Positions 11,757 through 30,012 of a DNA stretch of 64,000 nt are shown piece by piece. Below the pieces are notes generated by a model, which saw only the letters and a list, made by a program, of their open reading frames with translations, was not told the origin of the DNA and made no database searches. The position numbers and the translations under genes were made by a program. Origin of the DNA: Panorpa germanica. Taxonomy: Eukaryota > Arthropoda > Insecta > Mecoptera > Panorpidae. The stretch covers positions 10,354,001 to 10,418,000 of the forward strand of contig OY783212.1 of the NCBI GenBank assembly GCA_963678705.1, written 5' to 3'. Within the stretch, counting starts at the first letter, position 1; each line of letters begins with the position of its first letter.

Positions 11757-14570
11757 TTGTGTGGACCGAAATTTAAGATGATATTTTATTTTGTAAACAT
11801 CTAGTTACAGTTCTATTGTATTATTTGAATATTTGAGTAGATTTCTAAAATTGTATTTACTTAGACGAATTCGAAGGTATAATCTTCCATTATTGATATT
11901 ACATTGTAAGTTATCACGGGTATCCCCAATTACGTATTATTGTGTGTAGTAAATACAACGCAACGTGGTCGGCTAATGTCAATGTCAAATATTGATAAAC
12001 ACCGACAAGTCGCGACAGCCACGAACAAAGACGAACCAATACGAACTACTCAGTAAGCCGAACGAAACGGAGTTTAGATTCGTAGCATGGTATAGGAACT
12101 CATATAGGGACAACTGGTACTATGATAACTTCATGTCGAACGCTTATTTTATAAGAAAGTTTATAGGCTTGACTGTACATATTTTAGACATACGTCATTT
12201 AATCCAGGTACCACTTCAGAAAGAGTTATTTAAGTGCCCTAGAATATTAAAAAAATTAAATTATCTTATTTAAAAGGAAAGAAAAATGAACAGACATAGA
12301 AAATCAAAGAACCAAATATTTATATTTGCCTTTAATGTTAATTTTAGTTATAATTATTTCGAATAAGTACTTTAGGGTCACCATTAGTAGAATTGTATCT
12401 TTTATATTAAGTATAGACGTAATTAATTACATTTTTTTACAGATAAAATCAGGAAATGTTGTAATGTACAAATAATAATAGGGTTTTGAGTCTTTGCTTT
12501 AGATTACTTTGAGTATTTTAATAAAACAACTGTGCTTTTAAAGAACGCCTTCAATGAAACTTCTAAATACGCCTCTTACTAATATACAAATTTATCTTAG
12601 TCCTCTGACGTCATATTTCCGAGCATCTCCGACAATCTCCGAGTTTTATGCATATGGCTGCCGTACTGTCATATTTCTAAGTGATTACTGTTTTATTTCA
12701 ATTAAAAGTAATAAATAGTTAAAAAGTGCAAATTTAATTGAAGTTTTTCGTATATTATACAAATAGCGATAAGAAAAATAATAGTTGGCAGGTAAAATAT
12801 TAATAGTTGTTATTATCTTAAAGCAAATACACTAACTCTAACAGTGGCGTCATTGTTAATTATATATAACATATTATTATTTTATTAGACTTTATGATAC
12901 TTTTCAGGACTATATATTGGGGCCAAAGCACTATATATTGGGAGCTGCCAAAGAAATGTAAGAGGCAATAGGCAGCAGATGAATTAACTAGCTAGCTAAA
13001 CAACTACATCATCAAAAATCAAGAAGGACTTTGGTTTATATGCAATTACATTAATTAAATAATTTAATATTTTTGTTTTTTCAGGAAGAATTTGTATGTA
13101 TATACAAATACATTAATTACAATAAACATTGTTAACTAAAAATTGCGGTTTTTTTTTTATTTATAAAATTTTTGATATTTATAATAATTCAAACATGTAC
13201 TCATTCCCGCTTTTTTTGTGTTTTGCAAGAACTTCATGTCGAACGCAGTTACAAATACCATGAAGTTAGCATAGGACCAAAGCTTAACATGGGAGTTACC
13301 GATCTATAGTATATATCATCTTTGATTCGTAGAAACCAACATCGCGACGTACAAGTATGAACATGTTCGAACAAGCGTCCTTTTCAAATGTTGTAACGCG
13401 CAAAACCATTCATGCTTTTTCGTACCAGTGGTTTTTACGGTGTGGTTCAAAAGTATTTAGTTCTAAATAAAAATTAATTAATAAACATTTCTTTGAATAG
13501 TTTTACTTCCTTTTTTAAGTTAATCAATCACATTTAAAATTGTTGAGTTTGTAATAAAAAACTTTGCAGTTAATGTAAAAAAAAAGTCGAACCGAATCGA
13601 AAGTAAATGACAATTTTTAATGATTTACTTTAGGATATTGCTGAAATATTTATATTTACCCACTCCTTAATAAACGCATGATCTACAATAAATATACTAA
13701 ATGAACACTAGAATGAATATAATTACATTTACGTGCATGGGAATCCATAAAAAATTTACAAGAAAAAATGGGGCAAAATCTCAAATCCCTTATATTCCAC
13801 TTACTCTAAAACAGGCCACTTAGTCATTGTAAACGGACAACACGTTTTTGAATTGCGACGTTTTTTAGTTTGGCAGGATGGAAGACAAGTAAGCGCATTA
13901 GTTTAAATTTCGGCGCGTTTGTGTTTTGTTATAACATGTAACAAAACCACAGGAGACGATAGAAAAAGTATTTCTAGTGCACGAATATACCACATCATAC
14001 ATTGGCAGCAAAGAGTACATCGTACAGATATTAAATAGTAATGACATCTATATGTTGTTACAAATAGTTTTATAACTACCATAATAAGAATCAATTAGTT
14101 TTGGCATTATATAAATGTCTCTTTCTAGCATTCCTCTACCATTATCTGTCTCATAAGTCTCTATCCTCTTTCTATCATCTCACTTCCTCACTTTCATCCA
14201 TCCTTTCTTAATACATTTCACTTTCAATAATAAGAGAGAGAAGGACAACGTTTATACATATGTATCATACATGTCGCTGGTGTTTGAGAGCATTGCAGGC
14301 GCTCCGTATAAATAAAGAAAATAAAATATATATTTATTATAAATTAGACAATATCTTTTATATGAATTCACACTAATACATTAATAAGTCAAACAAATAC
14401 ATATACACCCTGTGACAATACACAAGTTGCAGTTAATACTATAATTCCATTGAGTAAAATAAAATTTACTATAATCACGAAAACATGTAGAAACTTGTTT
14501 GCCACTATTATCCGCATATACGTGTGTTGATACTTATATCTATATCTTTATTATTTTTATGTTTTCGCGA
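11757..14570. other. Intergenic region between genes B and C
   Basis: 2.8 kb of non-coding, repeat-derived DNA. Visible items are a short direct repeat (ACTATATATTGGG twice near 12908-12941) and the phrase ACTTCATGTCGAACGC at both about 12127 and 13230. No frame has convincing coding character or splice sites. Confidence 0.45.
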
Positions 14571-14574
14571 GTCA

Positions 14575-14611
14575 TATATAAAGAAAGTCAAAAACGTAAA
14601 CAATATCATTC
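14575..14611 (+). promoter_or_regulatory. TATA plus initiator core promoter of gene C
   Basis: TATATAAAG (TATAAA at 14577-14582) is followed by TCATT with its A at 14608, 31 bases downstream, the same layout as gene B. A start near 14608 gives a 29-base leader before the ATG at 14637. Confidence 0.55.
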
Positions 14612-14636
14612 GTACGGTAACTGTTACTCAAGCACG

Positions 14637-17600
14637 ATGTCTTCACGGTATAATTATCAAGCAGTGTGGAACTGTTTTACGCAGAGAGAAGGACGAAACA
14701 AAATAGCAAAGCATTATCCTCTATTTTTTGAATATTATAGTATTAATGGTGAAATAAAAAATTATGGTTGGATCAAAGGAACTCATAGAATTCATCCGGA
14801 ACTGTTACTATTTAAGAAAATTCAAAATAAGAGCGGGTAAGTGTACTTATTTGTAATAGTTTATTTTTTAATGTTTCTTGGTTCGATTTATTGATTTATA
14901 TTTTCTGTAGTCCTGCATTTTGTTGACGAGGAAAAGAAACTAACGTCATATTAACTTTTTCAGTCATCTCCGAATTTACGCTCCCAAATCCCCATGTTTT
15001 CGATGCGCCGATAGGATCCTTGACTTTTTAAAGGATAAACCAAAAATGACCATGGAGATTTACTTTTGTACTACATATGGATTGCAAATAAACAATCTTC
15101 AAACTTGGAATAAAAATGCAGTTATAAAAACAGTTGAAAAATTGAAGGAATTAGAAAACCATAGAAAAATTCGGAATATTAAATCTTTTAGCCAGAAAGA
15201 AATGAAATTTATAGCTGGGATTCTGTCAAAGCCTTATAACTCAACCAAAAAATTAAAGAAAGATATTTGGGATATGAAAACTTTTGGAACTGAAGAGTGG
15301 TCTGAAATGTGGAAGGCCATTAAAAATGATAGTTTACACAACTTGGCTGAAAAGGTATTTTTCAATTTCTTAATTCTAATAAAATGATATGATATTAACA
15401 TTTAATATATAACACAAATTTTATAATTATTTCTTTTTCTTTTTTCTCATTTACCAACTTAAGAAACCTATATATTTTTTCATCAACACTTTTTCATTAC
15501 TTTCTTTTGCAGGTGAAATTTTCTCATGCGCACATGACTTCAGCGGAGGTAAAAGCAAATTCTTCAGCAATAATTCAAAGTTTTTTGTCTGGAGACAAAA
15601 ATTACATATTTTACGAAAGCAGAAGCAAAAATGGTCAAACTTTTTCTTCTTGGATTAACGGCGAATGCAGTAATCAATTTATGGAAAGTGTCTTGACTGA
15701 CTTGGTTAAGAAAGAAATTGTGTAAGTATATAATTTGTGTTTTCTAAGTGCCTCTAATTTTTTTCTAGATCTGTACAGCAAAATAAAGAAGTATTATATG
15801 ATCTCACTTAATAATATGCTACTGCTTTTAATTTTCAGTCACTTGGCTTTGTACTGCGTTCACTTACCCACTGCAAAAATGGTATCAGAAATTAGCCGAT
15901 TCCTAAATATTAACAAAACGGCCACAATGAAAGTGCGGTTTGTACATGTTAGAGATTCAAAAATTACGAATCCATCTCAATGGATCAAACTCAAGAATCA
16001 AAGCCATTTAAAGAAGCTGAATGGAAGAAAACAAGTACTTCAGTTTAGCCCATTTGGTATCAACGAATGGATGCTCATTTGCAAAAAATTGCAGCAAAAT
16101 TATTATGATATAGAGAAGGAAGCATTATTATTGCAAATGCCAAAAACTACTAATTCAAACACAGCTATAGTAAATCCGCTGAATTTACAAAATGAAGATG
16201 AACCACGAAACATAATGCAACCTCAAAAAGCTGCTAAACTACAAATTAAGGTATTTATTGATTTTTACTTTGTTGTTGATAAATACTACGTTTCTTTTGA
16301 TCTATTTCATTTGAGCTACACCAATCTGATACATTTTTAAATAGTATTCAACAAGATAGTTTACAATTCAAAACAGACAAAATATGTCGTTTTGCATATT
16401 TTTCAAACTTGAAATTGTTGTTTGAATTATTTGAAAAAATTTTCTATAAAAATGCAATAAGTATTAATTTTGGAATATTTTTTTGTTTCTTTTTACAGAA
16501 TGATTTTATTGATACTCCAGAATTTTTATCATTGATTTGGGAACGACTTCAAAGAAATGATGCAAACGCAATAGAAGGCGGTCCAGTATATTATGAGTAT
16601 ATTGATGAGTTTAATAAAACTGAATTTGGTTGCGCATACACATACCTTTACTGCAACAATGTAGTGGGAAAGAGCGCCAATCAAAAAGGGTAAAACTAAA
16701 AACTTTCTAAATGTTATTTTACCCTCTTGTAAAACTCAATTTTTAATTAACCCAAAATATTTTTTCAGAACTCTCAGATGCTACGCTACAGTGTCACTTT
16801 GTTGCAATTGTGCAGATGATTTAGTGGCTTTCTTAAACAACAATCCTTTACTTAAAATGGAAATTTATTTCTCAAACATATTGAATTTTAATATTATGGA
16901 CCCGGGAACTTGGTCGAATCCAAATGTACTTAGTTCATTTGAAGCAATTCATAAATTGTCATTATGTGAAAATATCATCGCGTATAAAATGTTTGGAAGA
17001 AAAGAATGGGAGCACATGGCAGCAGTGACAAAGTCTCACTATGTGCACGTGGATAAAAATTCTGAAGATATTTGGAACATGGAAACCTTCCAAGATGAAG
17101 AATATGCTGAAGTTTATAAAGCAGTCCAAGAAAAAAAAATTGAAGAATTAATGAAAAAGGTACATAAGTTTTATTGTATTAAATACCAAATCATACGAGT
17201 ATGTCAAAAACACCGTAAATATTCAGTGATGTGTTATTATTTCAGATTGGGCTTAAGCGTTCAATAATGAAATCTACAGACTTTGAAATAAATAAACAAA
17301 AGATTTGGAATTCATTTCAAAATAGAAGTTGTTATAATGAAATGAATGATGACAATTATTTTATATATTATGAATTTGTTAACGATGAGGAGAAATTGGA
17401 ATCTGGCTGGGCAAGACATTCTCCAGGGATGCACGCTGAGATGGCAATACTATGGAACTTCCAAAATAGAAAGGGGTATGTTAGCAAATGATCAACCTTA
17501 TTGAGAACTTCTTATGACAATGAGTATTAAAAAAACATTTATTTCAGATGCGTTCGATTCTACTCCGTTGCAAGTCCATGCTACTGCTTATGTGTCGACG

Positions 17601-17980
17601 AAATTACAGAATTCTTGAAAGTTCATAGCAATATTAAATTAGAAATATATTTTTCAATGTTATACAACTTTCAAATTACCAAACCAGAGACATGGAATTC
17701 TGTTGCATCTATTCAAACCTGTGAAAAATCAAGAGAACTGGCGTTGAATGAAAATATTCTGAAAATGGAAACCTTTGGACAAGCAGAATGGTCATTGATC
17801 GCACAACAGTTCGGATATGATTTTGTTTGGGATGAAGAAGTGCCTGGTGATAAAGAATATGCGGAAATGTGGAGTGCGATCCTTTTGGAAAACTTAGACG
17901 CGCTTAACAACATTCGATTGAAGAACTATCAGGATAAACTATACGAAAGCATCCCCTTAGGTAAACCAGATTTTATTTAA
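14637..17980 (+). CDS. Four-domain AID/APOBEC-like cytidine deaminase, gene C
   Basis: About 818 residues in eight exons: 14637-14836, 14964-15354, 15513-15721, 15839-16250, 16499-16689, 16769-17159, 17246-17475, 17548-17980. D1 has a complete site: H53-P-E55 (the HPE form seen in some APOBEC3 domains) and SPC78-FR-C81. D2 (198-404) is degenerate and carries an extra Asn/Pro-rich segment. D3 keeps a C479-x2-C482 pair after Leu instead of Pro and lacks His-x-Glu. D4 has H661-A-E663 and SPC686-YCL-C690, with an extra cysteine (C688) between the ligands. Thus two domains may be catalytic, the first and the last. Glu-to-Pro spacing is 21 residues, shorter than the 27 of AID, implying a compact loop. 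No signal peptide. The start ATG follows the mapped TATA/Inr. The gene is a tandem paralogue of B, especially in D1 and D4. Confidence 0.87.
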
Positions 17981-18083
17981 TATTAAGGTTTGAATGTACT
18001 TTTAATATGTTTTAAATGTTGTAAAATTTAGTTTTTATATTTTTTGAAACATATTTTTATAAGAAAAGATAATCTCAAGCAAA

Positions 18084-18089
18084 AATAAA
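18084..18089 (+). terminator. Poly(A) signal of gene C
   Basis: AATAAA about 104 bases after the gene C stop codon. Confidence 0.55.
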
Positions 18090-19612
18090 TGCAATGATTT
18101 TTAATTAAATTTATTGCAAACATAAAAGTAGTAACTTATATTAAATGTATCTGCTTCGTAATTACTACTCATATATATAGTTTAAAAATTATTCTTGAAT
18201 AACATTCCCAATTAAAATTATTAAATTAAATTATAAAAATTAGTATAATAGATATAATAGGATACATATTAAGATGTCTGACTGTATATAACCTTATTGC
18301 AAAACGTTGAATAATAATAAATTATTTATTTCGTTAGTAGCGTTAGTTATCTATCAGTCCAATACACGCCAAATATTTAGTGAGTAAGGTTTGGTCTGAC
18401 CCCTACATTTCACGTTGATATAATTCCATATTTTGAATGATGTTCACTCAAAGACAACTCATACGGAATTTGGAAAAAGGCGGAAATATTTTAAAATGTT
18501 ATAAAGCGCATTCAGGGCAACGCTGTGTAACATCAAGTATCTTTAATTTCAAAGGCAAATTCCTAACATAGAAAACCAAGCTTAAGGTTAATTACCATTA
18601 TAGTAAAAATAATTGATGTATGTAGTAGTAGTAGTAGTAATATTCGTGTTTATCATATTTGTTATTTAAGGTTTAAATTTCACTATTTACTGATAAATAT
18701 ATTTATGAGCCAGTATAATTCACTTGTGGATTTCATGAGTTTATGTGTAGATTGTATTGTATTTCTAGTATTATGTATTTATTTAATTTGAATAAATATA
18801 TAACTGCAACATAATTTTAAACAGTTTTAAATAAAATTTGTTTATTCAAACAGAGATCAACCATTTGTAGGAGTACACACTATGTATGAATAAAAATTGA
18901 TGTAACATTTATCTCTGAAGTTAAATAAATAATATAACGACATTGCGTGTTTCATTATAATGTTAAATGAATCAGTTAAAATTTATGCAGATCTATCAAA
19001 AATATATATTCGTAGAAGTCGGATCTGTTTTGTATTAAGAGTTTTTTTTATATAAACTTGTATTTTATACGAATATACTTTCATTCAAATAAAGCTTGGT
19101 TGAGAATTAAATCAATCAAAAAAGAAAAGGTCAAAAACCATTATGACCAAAGTGACCAGTATTAGTGCTACTTTAGAAAAATAAAAAATACGTGTATTAA
19201 CTTACATTAAAAATATTTTAACATAAGACTTATTCCGATAACTCTCTTTGAAATTATTCGTTTTATAGAAACTATATTTTCCCTCTGTCTTATGTAGACT
19301 GAACTATACATAAATATAATAAAAATGTTCCAATTTCTACCAATGGCACCTAAGAATACGGTTCCAAAACAACTAACACTATTATATTTAAAACACTACC
19401 GATTGTGCACTAATTCGGTGCAATATTTTCTATAACTTAACAAATGCAAATAATACGTTTAATTAATTAATTTACTTATTTATTAATTTAGTAAATGAAA
19501 AATAAAACATATCTATAATTACATATTTATTTGAATGTCAAATGTTTTATTAATTAAACGAATTTCTGACAATGAAATATAAAATTATTCCAGATATAGG
19601 AAAATAATAGTA
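18090..19612. other. Intergenic spacer before the proteasome gene
   Basis: AT-rich, with a short (TAG)n microsatellite near 18622-18640. A 5' untranslated exon of the proteasome-like gene may end near 19615; a TTATTCCAG just before 19593 could be the acceptor of a further leader intron. No other gene seen. Confidence 0.45.
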
Positions 19613-21097
19613 ATGGTATGTTATTCAAATATGTATTTATTTCATAAATGTATATTAATTTTTTCAATTATTTCCAGTCCTTTCGAAATCAATATGACTC
19701 TGACGTCACAGTGTGGAGTCCACAAGGTCGTATTTACCAGATAGAGTATGCTCTAGGAGCTATTAGACAAGGATCTGCGACAATAGTCCTCAAAAATGTT
19801 GATCATATTATATTCCTTGCTATTAAACGACCACAAACGGCTATGATGGTGCCATTTCCCAAAATATTTAGTTTGGATACAAATATAGGCATTACTACAT
19901 CCGGTCTCACAATTGATGCAATCAAATTAAGGTATCATTCTTTTAATATAATAATAGTTTAATATAACAAAACCAAAATATTCCTATTTAGTTATTCAGG
20001 TTGCCTATATAAATTTAAGCAGGTGCATATTTTTTATAAATATGAATAGTATATGTATAATCTACAAAATAAATAATTATATAATAATTAACTTAATTTG
20101 AAAAATTATGATTTTATGGATATATAATTTAACAACTTTAATTTTAAATTAGGCATTATTTGGCAATAGAGTGCTCTTACTACAAATTATTAAACGGAGT
20201 GGGATTTCCTATTCGAAGATTAGTATTACAGTTATGTAGGATGATGCAAATTCACACGCAGAGATACGACAAAAGACCATTCGGTGTTGGGCTTTTAATA
20301 GCAGCATTCGACGTATGTGGTAATACCATATCAAACGTTTTCTATTTGTTTAAATTTTGATAATATTATACATTTAGAAATACTCTGTTTACCATATTTT
20401 AAAAAATGAATTGTATTTAGAAACAGAACCCGGTGATCTTCGAGGTGAATGGAGCAGCGAATTTCTATGAATGCCGTGCAATGGCAATTGGTGCACAAGC
20501 AGAAAAGGCAAGAGCTTATTTGGAAAATAGGTGCATACTTTTTGAGTCTTGTTCTCTTAACGAACTGGTAAAACACGGATTGAAGGCATTGAGAGAATGC
20601 ATTCCTCTCACCTACGATTTAAATGTAGAGGTATACAAATATTTTCGTATAGTATCTTTCTCTTCCAAGAAAGTAACAATTTATAGTTACGTTTTATAAT
20701 TGTCATTATTTAAAGACCTAAGTGTTTTACATTCAAGGTTCCAACAATTCAGAGGTTAAATTATTTTCAATCTACTTAGGGCATTTTAAAAATAACTAAT
20801 TTCAAATAAAATATTTTTCAGAACATTGAACTAGCTATGATAAAGAAAGATAGTGGTTTTGCTTTTGCAAGCAATGAAGTACTTCAAGACTATTTGTCTC
20901 AAATGAATCAACCAGTTAATTTAGTGCCATTCTTTCTGGCTTGTCAATTTACTGAAGATGGCATTCCATTAGTTAATAGAAGACAAGAACCTGAGGTTAC
21001 TCCTCCTGTTGAGCAACCGCCAACAACAACTTCTAATTCAACAACAGCTTCTACATCACGTGCAACATACGGTAAAAGAAAACGGCCAAAGGACTAA
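19613..21097 (+). CDS. PSMA1: Divergent proteasome subunit alpha-1 (PSMA1 / alpha6-type)
   Basis: About 300 residues in five exons: ATG at 19613-19615 followed at once by a GTATGT donor, then 19678-19931, 20153-20312, 20421-20630, 20822-21097; all phases close. The N-terminus reads M-SFRNQYDSDVTVWSPQGRI, the hallmark of alpha-1 and its gate-forming helix 0. TQRYDKRPFGVGLL, CRAMAIGA and LNELVKHGLKALRE are also diagnostic. Alpha subunits are non-catalytic and form the outer rings of the 20S core. The middle (about residues 45-105) is far more diverged than expected for a normally near-invariant subunit, and the tail is Ser/Thr-rich ending GKRKRPKD. I infer a lineage-specific paralogue, as with testis-specific alpha subunits in Drosophila, and not the housekeeping copy. 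Confidence 0.85.
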
Positions 21098-21152
21098 CAA
21101 TTGTAGTAACATTTGTGAAATATGTGTTACATTTAATATAAAAACATTCTTC

Positions 21153-21158
21153 AATAAA
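21153..21158 (+). terminator. Poly(A) signal of the PSMA1-like gene
   Basis: AATAAA 56 bases after the stop codon. Confidence 0.55.
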
Positions 21159-21159
21159 T

Positions 21160-22058
21160 TAAGTAAATATTTTGATATTACTGCAATTCATTTTGTTATT
21201 TTACTATGATTAAACATTAGAATTGGCATATCAAACTTTAAACAGAATAGGTTTAATCACAAAGAACTAATATGCAACAAATAAAAAATATCTTACCTTA
21301 CAAGATTGTTCAAAACACATTGTAGCACCTCATATTTACAATTTATTGGTCTTTGTATTCTCTGTAGTGAAAACGTCATTTTTTAGGTTAGTTAAATTGT
21401 TATGAATTATTTTATTTATAAGGAAACTGTTTGTTTAAAATTAATCATTAATTAGTGATTCACACACTATTATATTTTTAATTAACTCAATAATTATTTT
21501 ACAGAACTATTTAGTTGAAACTTCACTCTAGATGTAGAGTTCTTTTGGCATACAAAATACACATTAATATTTATGAAAACATGTTTTGATAAAATTTAAA
21601 TACGTATAATTAAACTACTTTATACTCTTATTTACAAATTCAATTACTTTCTATCTTTGACAAAGCATTTTTTTAAACACAAATATATTATGTAAGAGGT
21701 CAAACAAACAAAACCTTTTGACAGTTCACCATTTAAACTCAGTAAATACAAAGCGGATATTACTGCTCTGCCCTCTTACGGAAATGTAATACAAATTAAA
21801 TAGCGCGTTATTTAAAAAAAGTGTGTAATTCTTTTACAATGGTTCAAATATATATTTAGTATAATACTTTCAGGAATACCATTTTAAAGATTTCAAGTTT
21901 TTTTCTTATGAAACTAAGAAATAACGCTCCTTTTAGAGTGCGGCACAGGATTAACTTAAAAATGGATACAAAATAAATTACATTATTGTAATATCATTTA
22001 TGTAAGGTAATATGTATATATGTATTGCACCAATTATATTAGCATAGATTTAAATCTA
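21160..22058. other. Convergent 3' intergenic region
   Basis: About 0.9 kb between the 3' ends of the PSMA1-like gene (+) and XDH (-). It should contain the XDH 3' untranslated region. No other structure was recognised. Confidence 0.5.
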
Positions 22059-27692
<5,634 letters not shown>

Positions 27693-28129
27693 TTTAGTAA
27701 CAAATTATTTATTATTCTTCACTCGATGTATTACCGCTCTAGCACTTAATTCAGTTATGATAATTCGGGTCACTTCGTTGATGTAATGGAGGAACCAATC
27801 TTATGGCTAAAGTTCAATTTGGAATTGTGTTTGTATGACCAACGTGTTCCAATGCTTACGCTGTAGTGTTCAAAATTGGTTAACCCGGTATATGCAAAAG
27901 GAAAATAAATGACAGCACTATCATTATCACTCCTGACTGCTATAAAAAACACCGTCCATTGCTTCACAAAAATATTGTCACATATCTGTCACGGCTTAGC
28001 ACTGAAAGGGTCAATGTCATTTTTCTCTTCAAAATATTACATTTTTAAAAACATGAAATACGTAATCAGATTTCATACAAACTTATTTATGTTTAGTCAA
28101 AGTTGCACAGACATTTTACTTTATGTCAA
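27693..28129. other. XDH upstream region
   Basis: Probable promoter and leader of XDH on the minus strand, ending at a MITE. I could not identify a clear TATA or initiator. Confidence 0.4.
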
Positions 28130-28763
28130 TGGGCTTGTGTCCTATGTCTTAACTTCTATAAAAGTGTACTGTATATTGATAAAGTGGGTTACTAGAACCT
28201 CAAATGTCTAATTATTTTTTAATAACTCCTTATATGTTAAGAGAAATTAACAATTAAAAAAGTCATTTTGTCTCTTTAATTATTAAAGGGATTCCATGTT
28301 GTACACATTCCAAGTGCATGTGACATCACAATCCTTGTGTAAGGTTACCAACCTTACAGCTCATAAATCTCTGCTATATGTATTTATATATCAAAATATC
28401 AAATATTATTTACAGCTATTTCAAGGAACAATCAAATTTCAATACTATGTCTGCCTTAGCAGGGTTAAATAAAATAAAAACTTATTATTCTTTGATTTGA
28501 CTTGATTATTTGACTACCAACAGCTACAGAACATTACCACAGCACTGACCTACTCAACAAATAACTGACGTTAAAATGCATTTCACGTCATACAAATATG
28601 GCCGACCATTTCTAGCGCTAAAACTACAATTCAAACTTTTAATTGCTATATCTCCGTCAATATTTAGATATTTAATAAAATAGACACGCCAATACACATT
28701 TATTACCATCAATTTCAATCAACAATTGAAAAATCTACCACTGAAAATGAGGACACAAGCCCA
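28130..28763 (+). mobile_element. MITE family 1, near-complete copy
   Basis: 634-base non-autonomous element bounded by TGGGCTTGTGTCCT and its imperfect complement AGGACACAAGCCCA. It matches the copy at 36967-37601 over its whole length with only scattered substitutions. No coding capacity. Confidence 0.85.
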
Positions 28764-30012
28764 TTGGAATTAATATATTTTTAGACAAAAACATTAATTA
28801 TGATTTTAAGCTTTCATCTTAGTCCCAAATTTAGAATTTTGACATTGACCTTTTTATCGCCAAGCTTTGCAAATCCTTGATCTCATCTAAACGTTAGGCA
28901 TTCACTTTCAGCGAGAAGATGTTGAGGACTTAAATTTCAAATTCCAAAAATTTCAAATGCCAAATGAAGAGAGTTACAACTAAATTAAAAACTATAACTA
29001 CTATTATCCTTAAACACAGATCATATTTTTTTTTAAATCTATTTCCGATGCCGATAAATTTTGCGTCTGTCAAAAGTCGGACAGTTTGTTATATACGCTT
29101 AAGTGATTAATAAGCTTAATAAGAACATCTATTATATTTAGATACACTGAACGTGAGATGTACACATACTCGTATGTATCCATAAATAAATTGCAATCGT
29201 TCTTAATTAGAGATGTAACATTAGACCAACTACAATTTAATTATTACATGGAGTTGAGATACCGATTTAATAATATGTACATGTACATGTAATATTTATT
29301 GTCACGGCACAGAAAAAAACACGGACGAACTAACATAAATTTAACCGTTACACCAGATAATACTAATTCTACATTTAGTTATATAATTTGAACGAATTGT
29401 TGCCACGCATTAATATTTTTATAGAATATCACAACACACGATTTTAATATATATAAATATGTACTTGACTTGTACTTCGTGTTTGAGTTATTATAAAATA
29501 CAAAATAATAGGATCTTGGGTTTAAATTCACGTAACACCTGGATAGATGTTTACCTGAATAACATTCATTTGTATTAGAATCGAAAATGAATGTTATAGT
29601 GCTGTATGTATATTTTAATAAAAAGTTATAATCGATTTATCTTTTCCGACTTCTTTATTATAGATGTATAACTGAGTTAAATTCTGCCTATTTTTGGTAA
29701 AAGCATTTCGGATATTTTCGAGTGAAACTACTGTTACTACTAATACTGTTTCTTCAGGTTCGATCCTTGGATCAACGCTATATTTCCTAGGTTCTTATCA
29801 AAGCGAAATTAATTACATGACATGTCCTTAAAAAATATTAGACATCGATGTTATACACAACTATAAAGGTCAGTGATAAGACTCATTATTGAAAATACTT
29901 AACTTAAACTTAACTTAACTTAAAATACTTAGAAAATATTAAACATTTGTATAACACATTATACTCTTTGACAATGCCTATAACCTCAATTTGGGCCAAA
30001 ACTTCATTATTA
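28764..30012. other. Intergenic region, nothing recognised
   Basis: AT-rich non-coding DNA. A small run of ACTTAA units occurs near 29898-29925. Confidence 0.45.

Noticed and set aside
11992-12273. 93-codon ORF between genes B and C
   Set aside because: No family resemblance, no conserved motif and no splice context; consistent with chance in repeat-derived DNA.
1196-17980. Bacterial toxin-type deaminase acquired by transfer
   Set aside because: SPC motif, IYF strand and the W..TF..E helix match metazoan AID/APOBEC, and the genes are intron-rich with host-like base composition.
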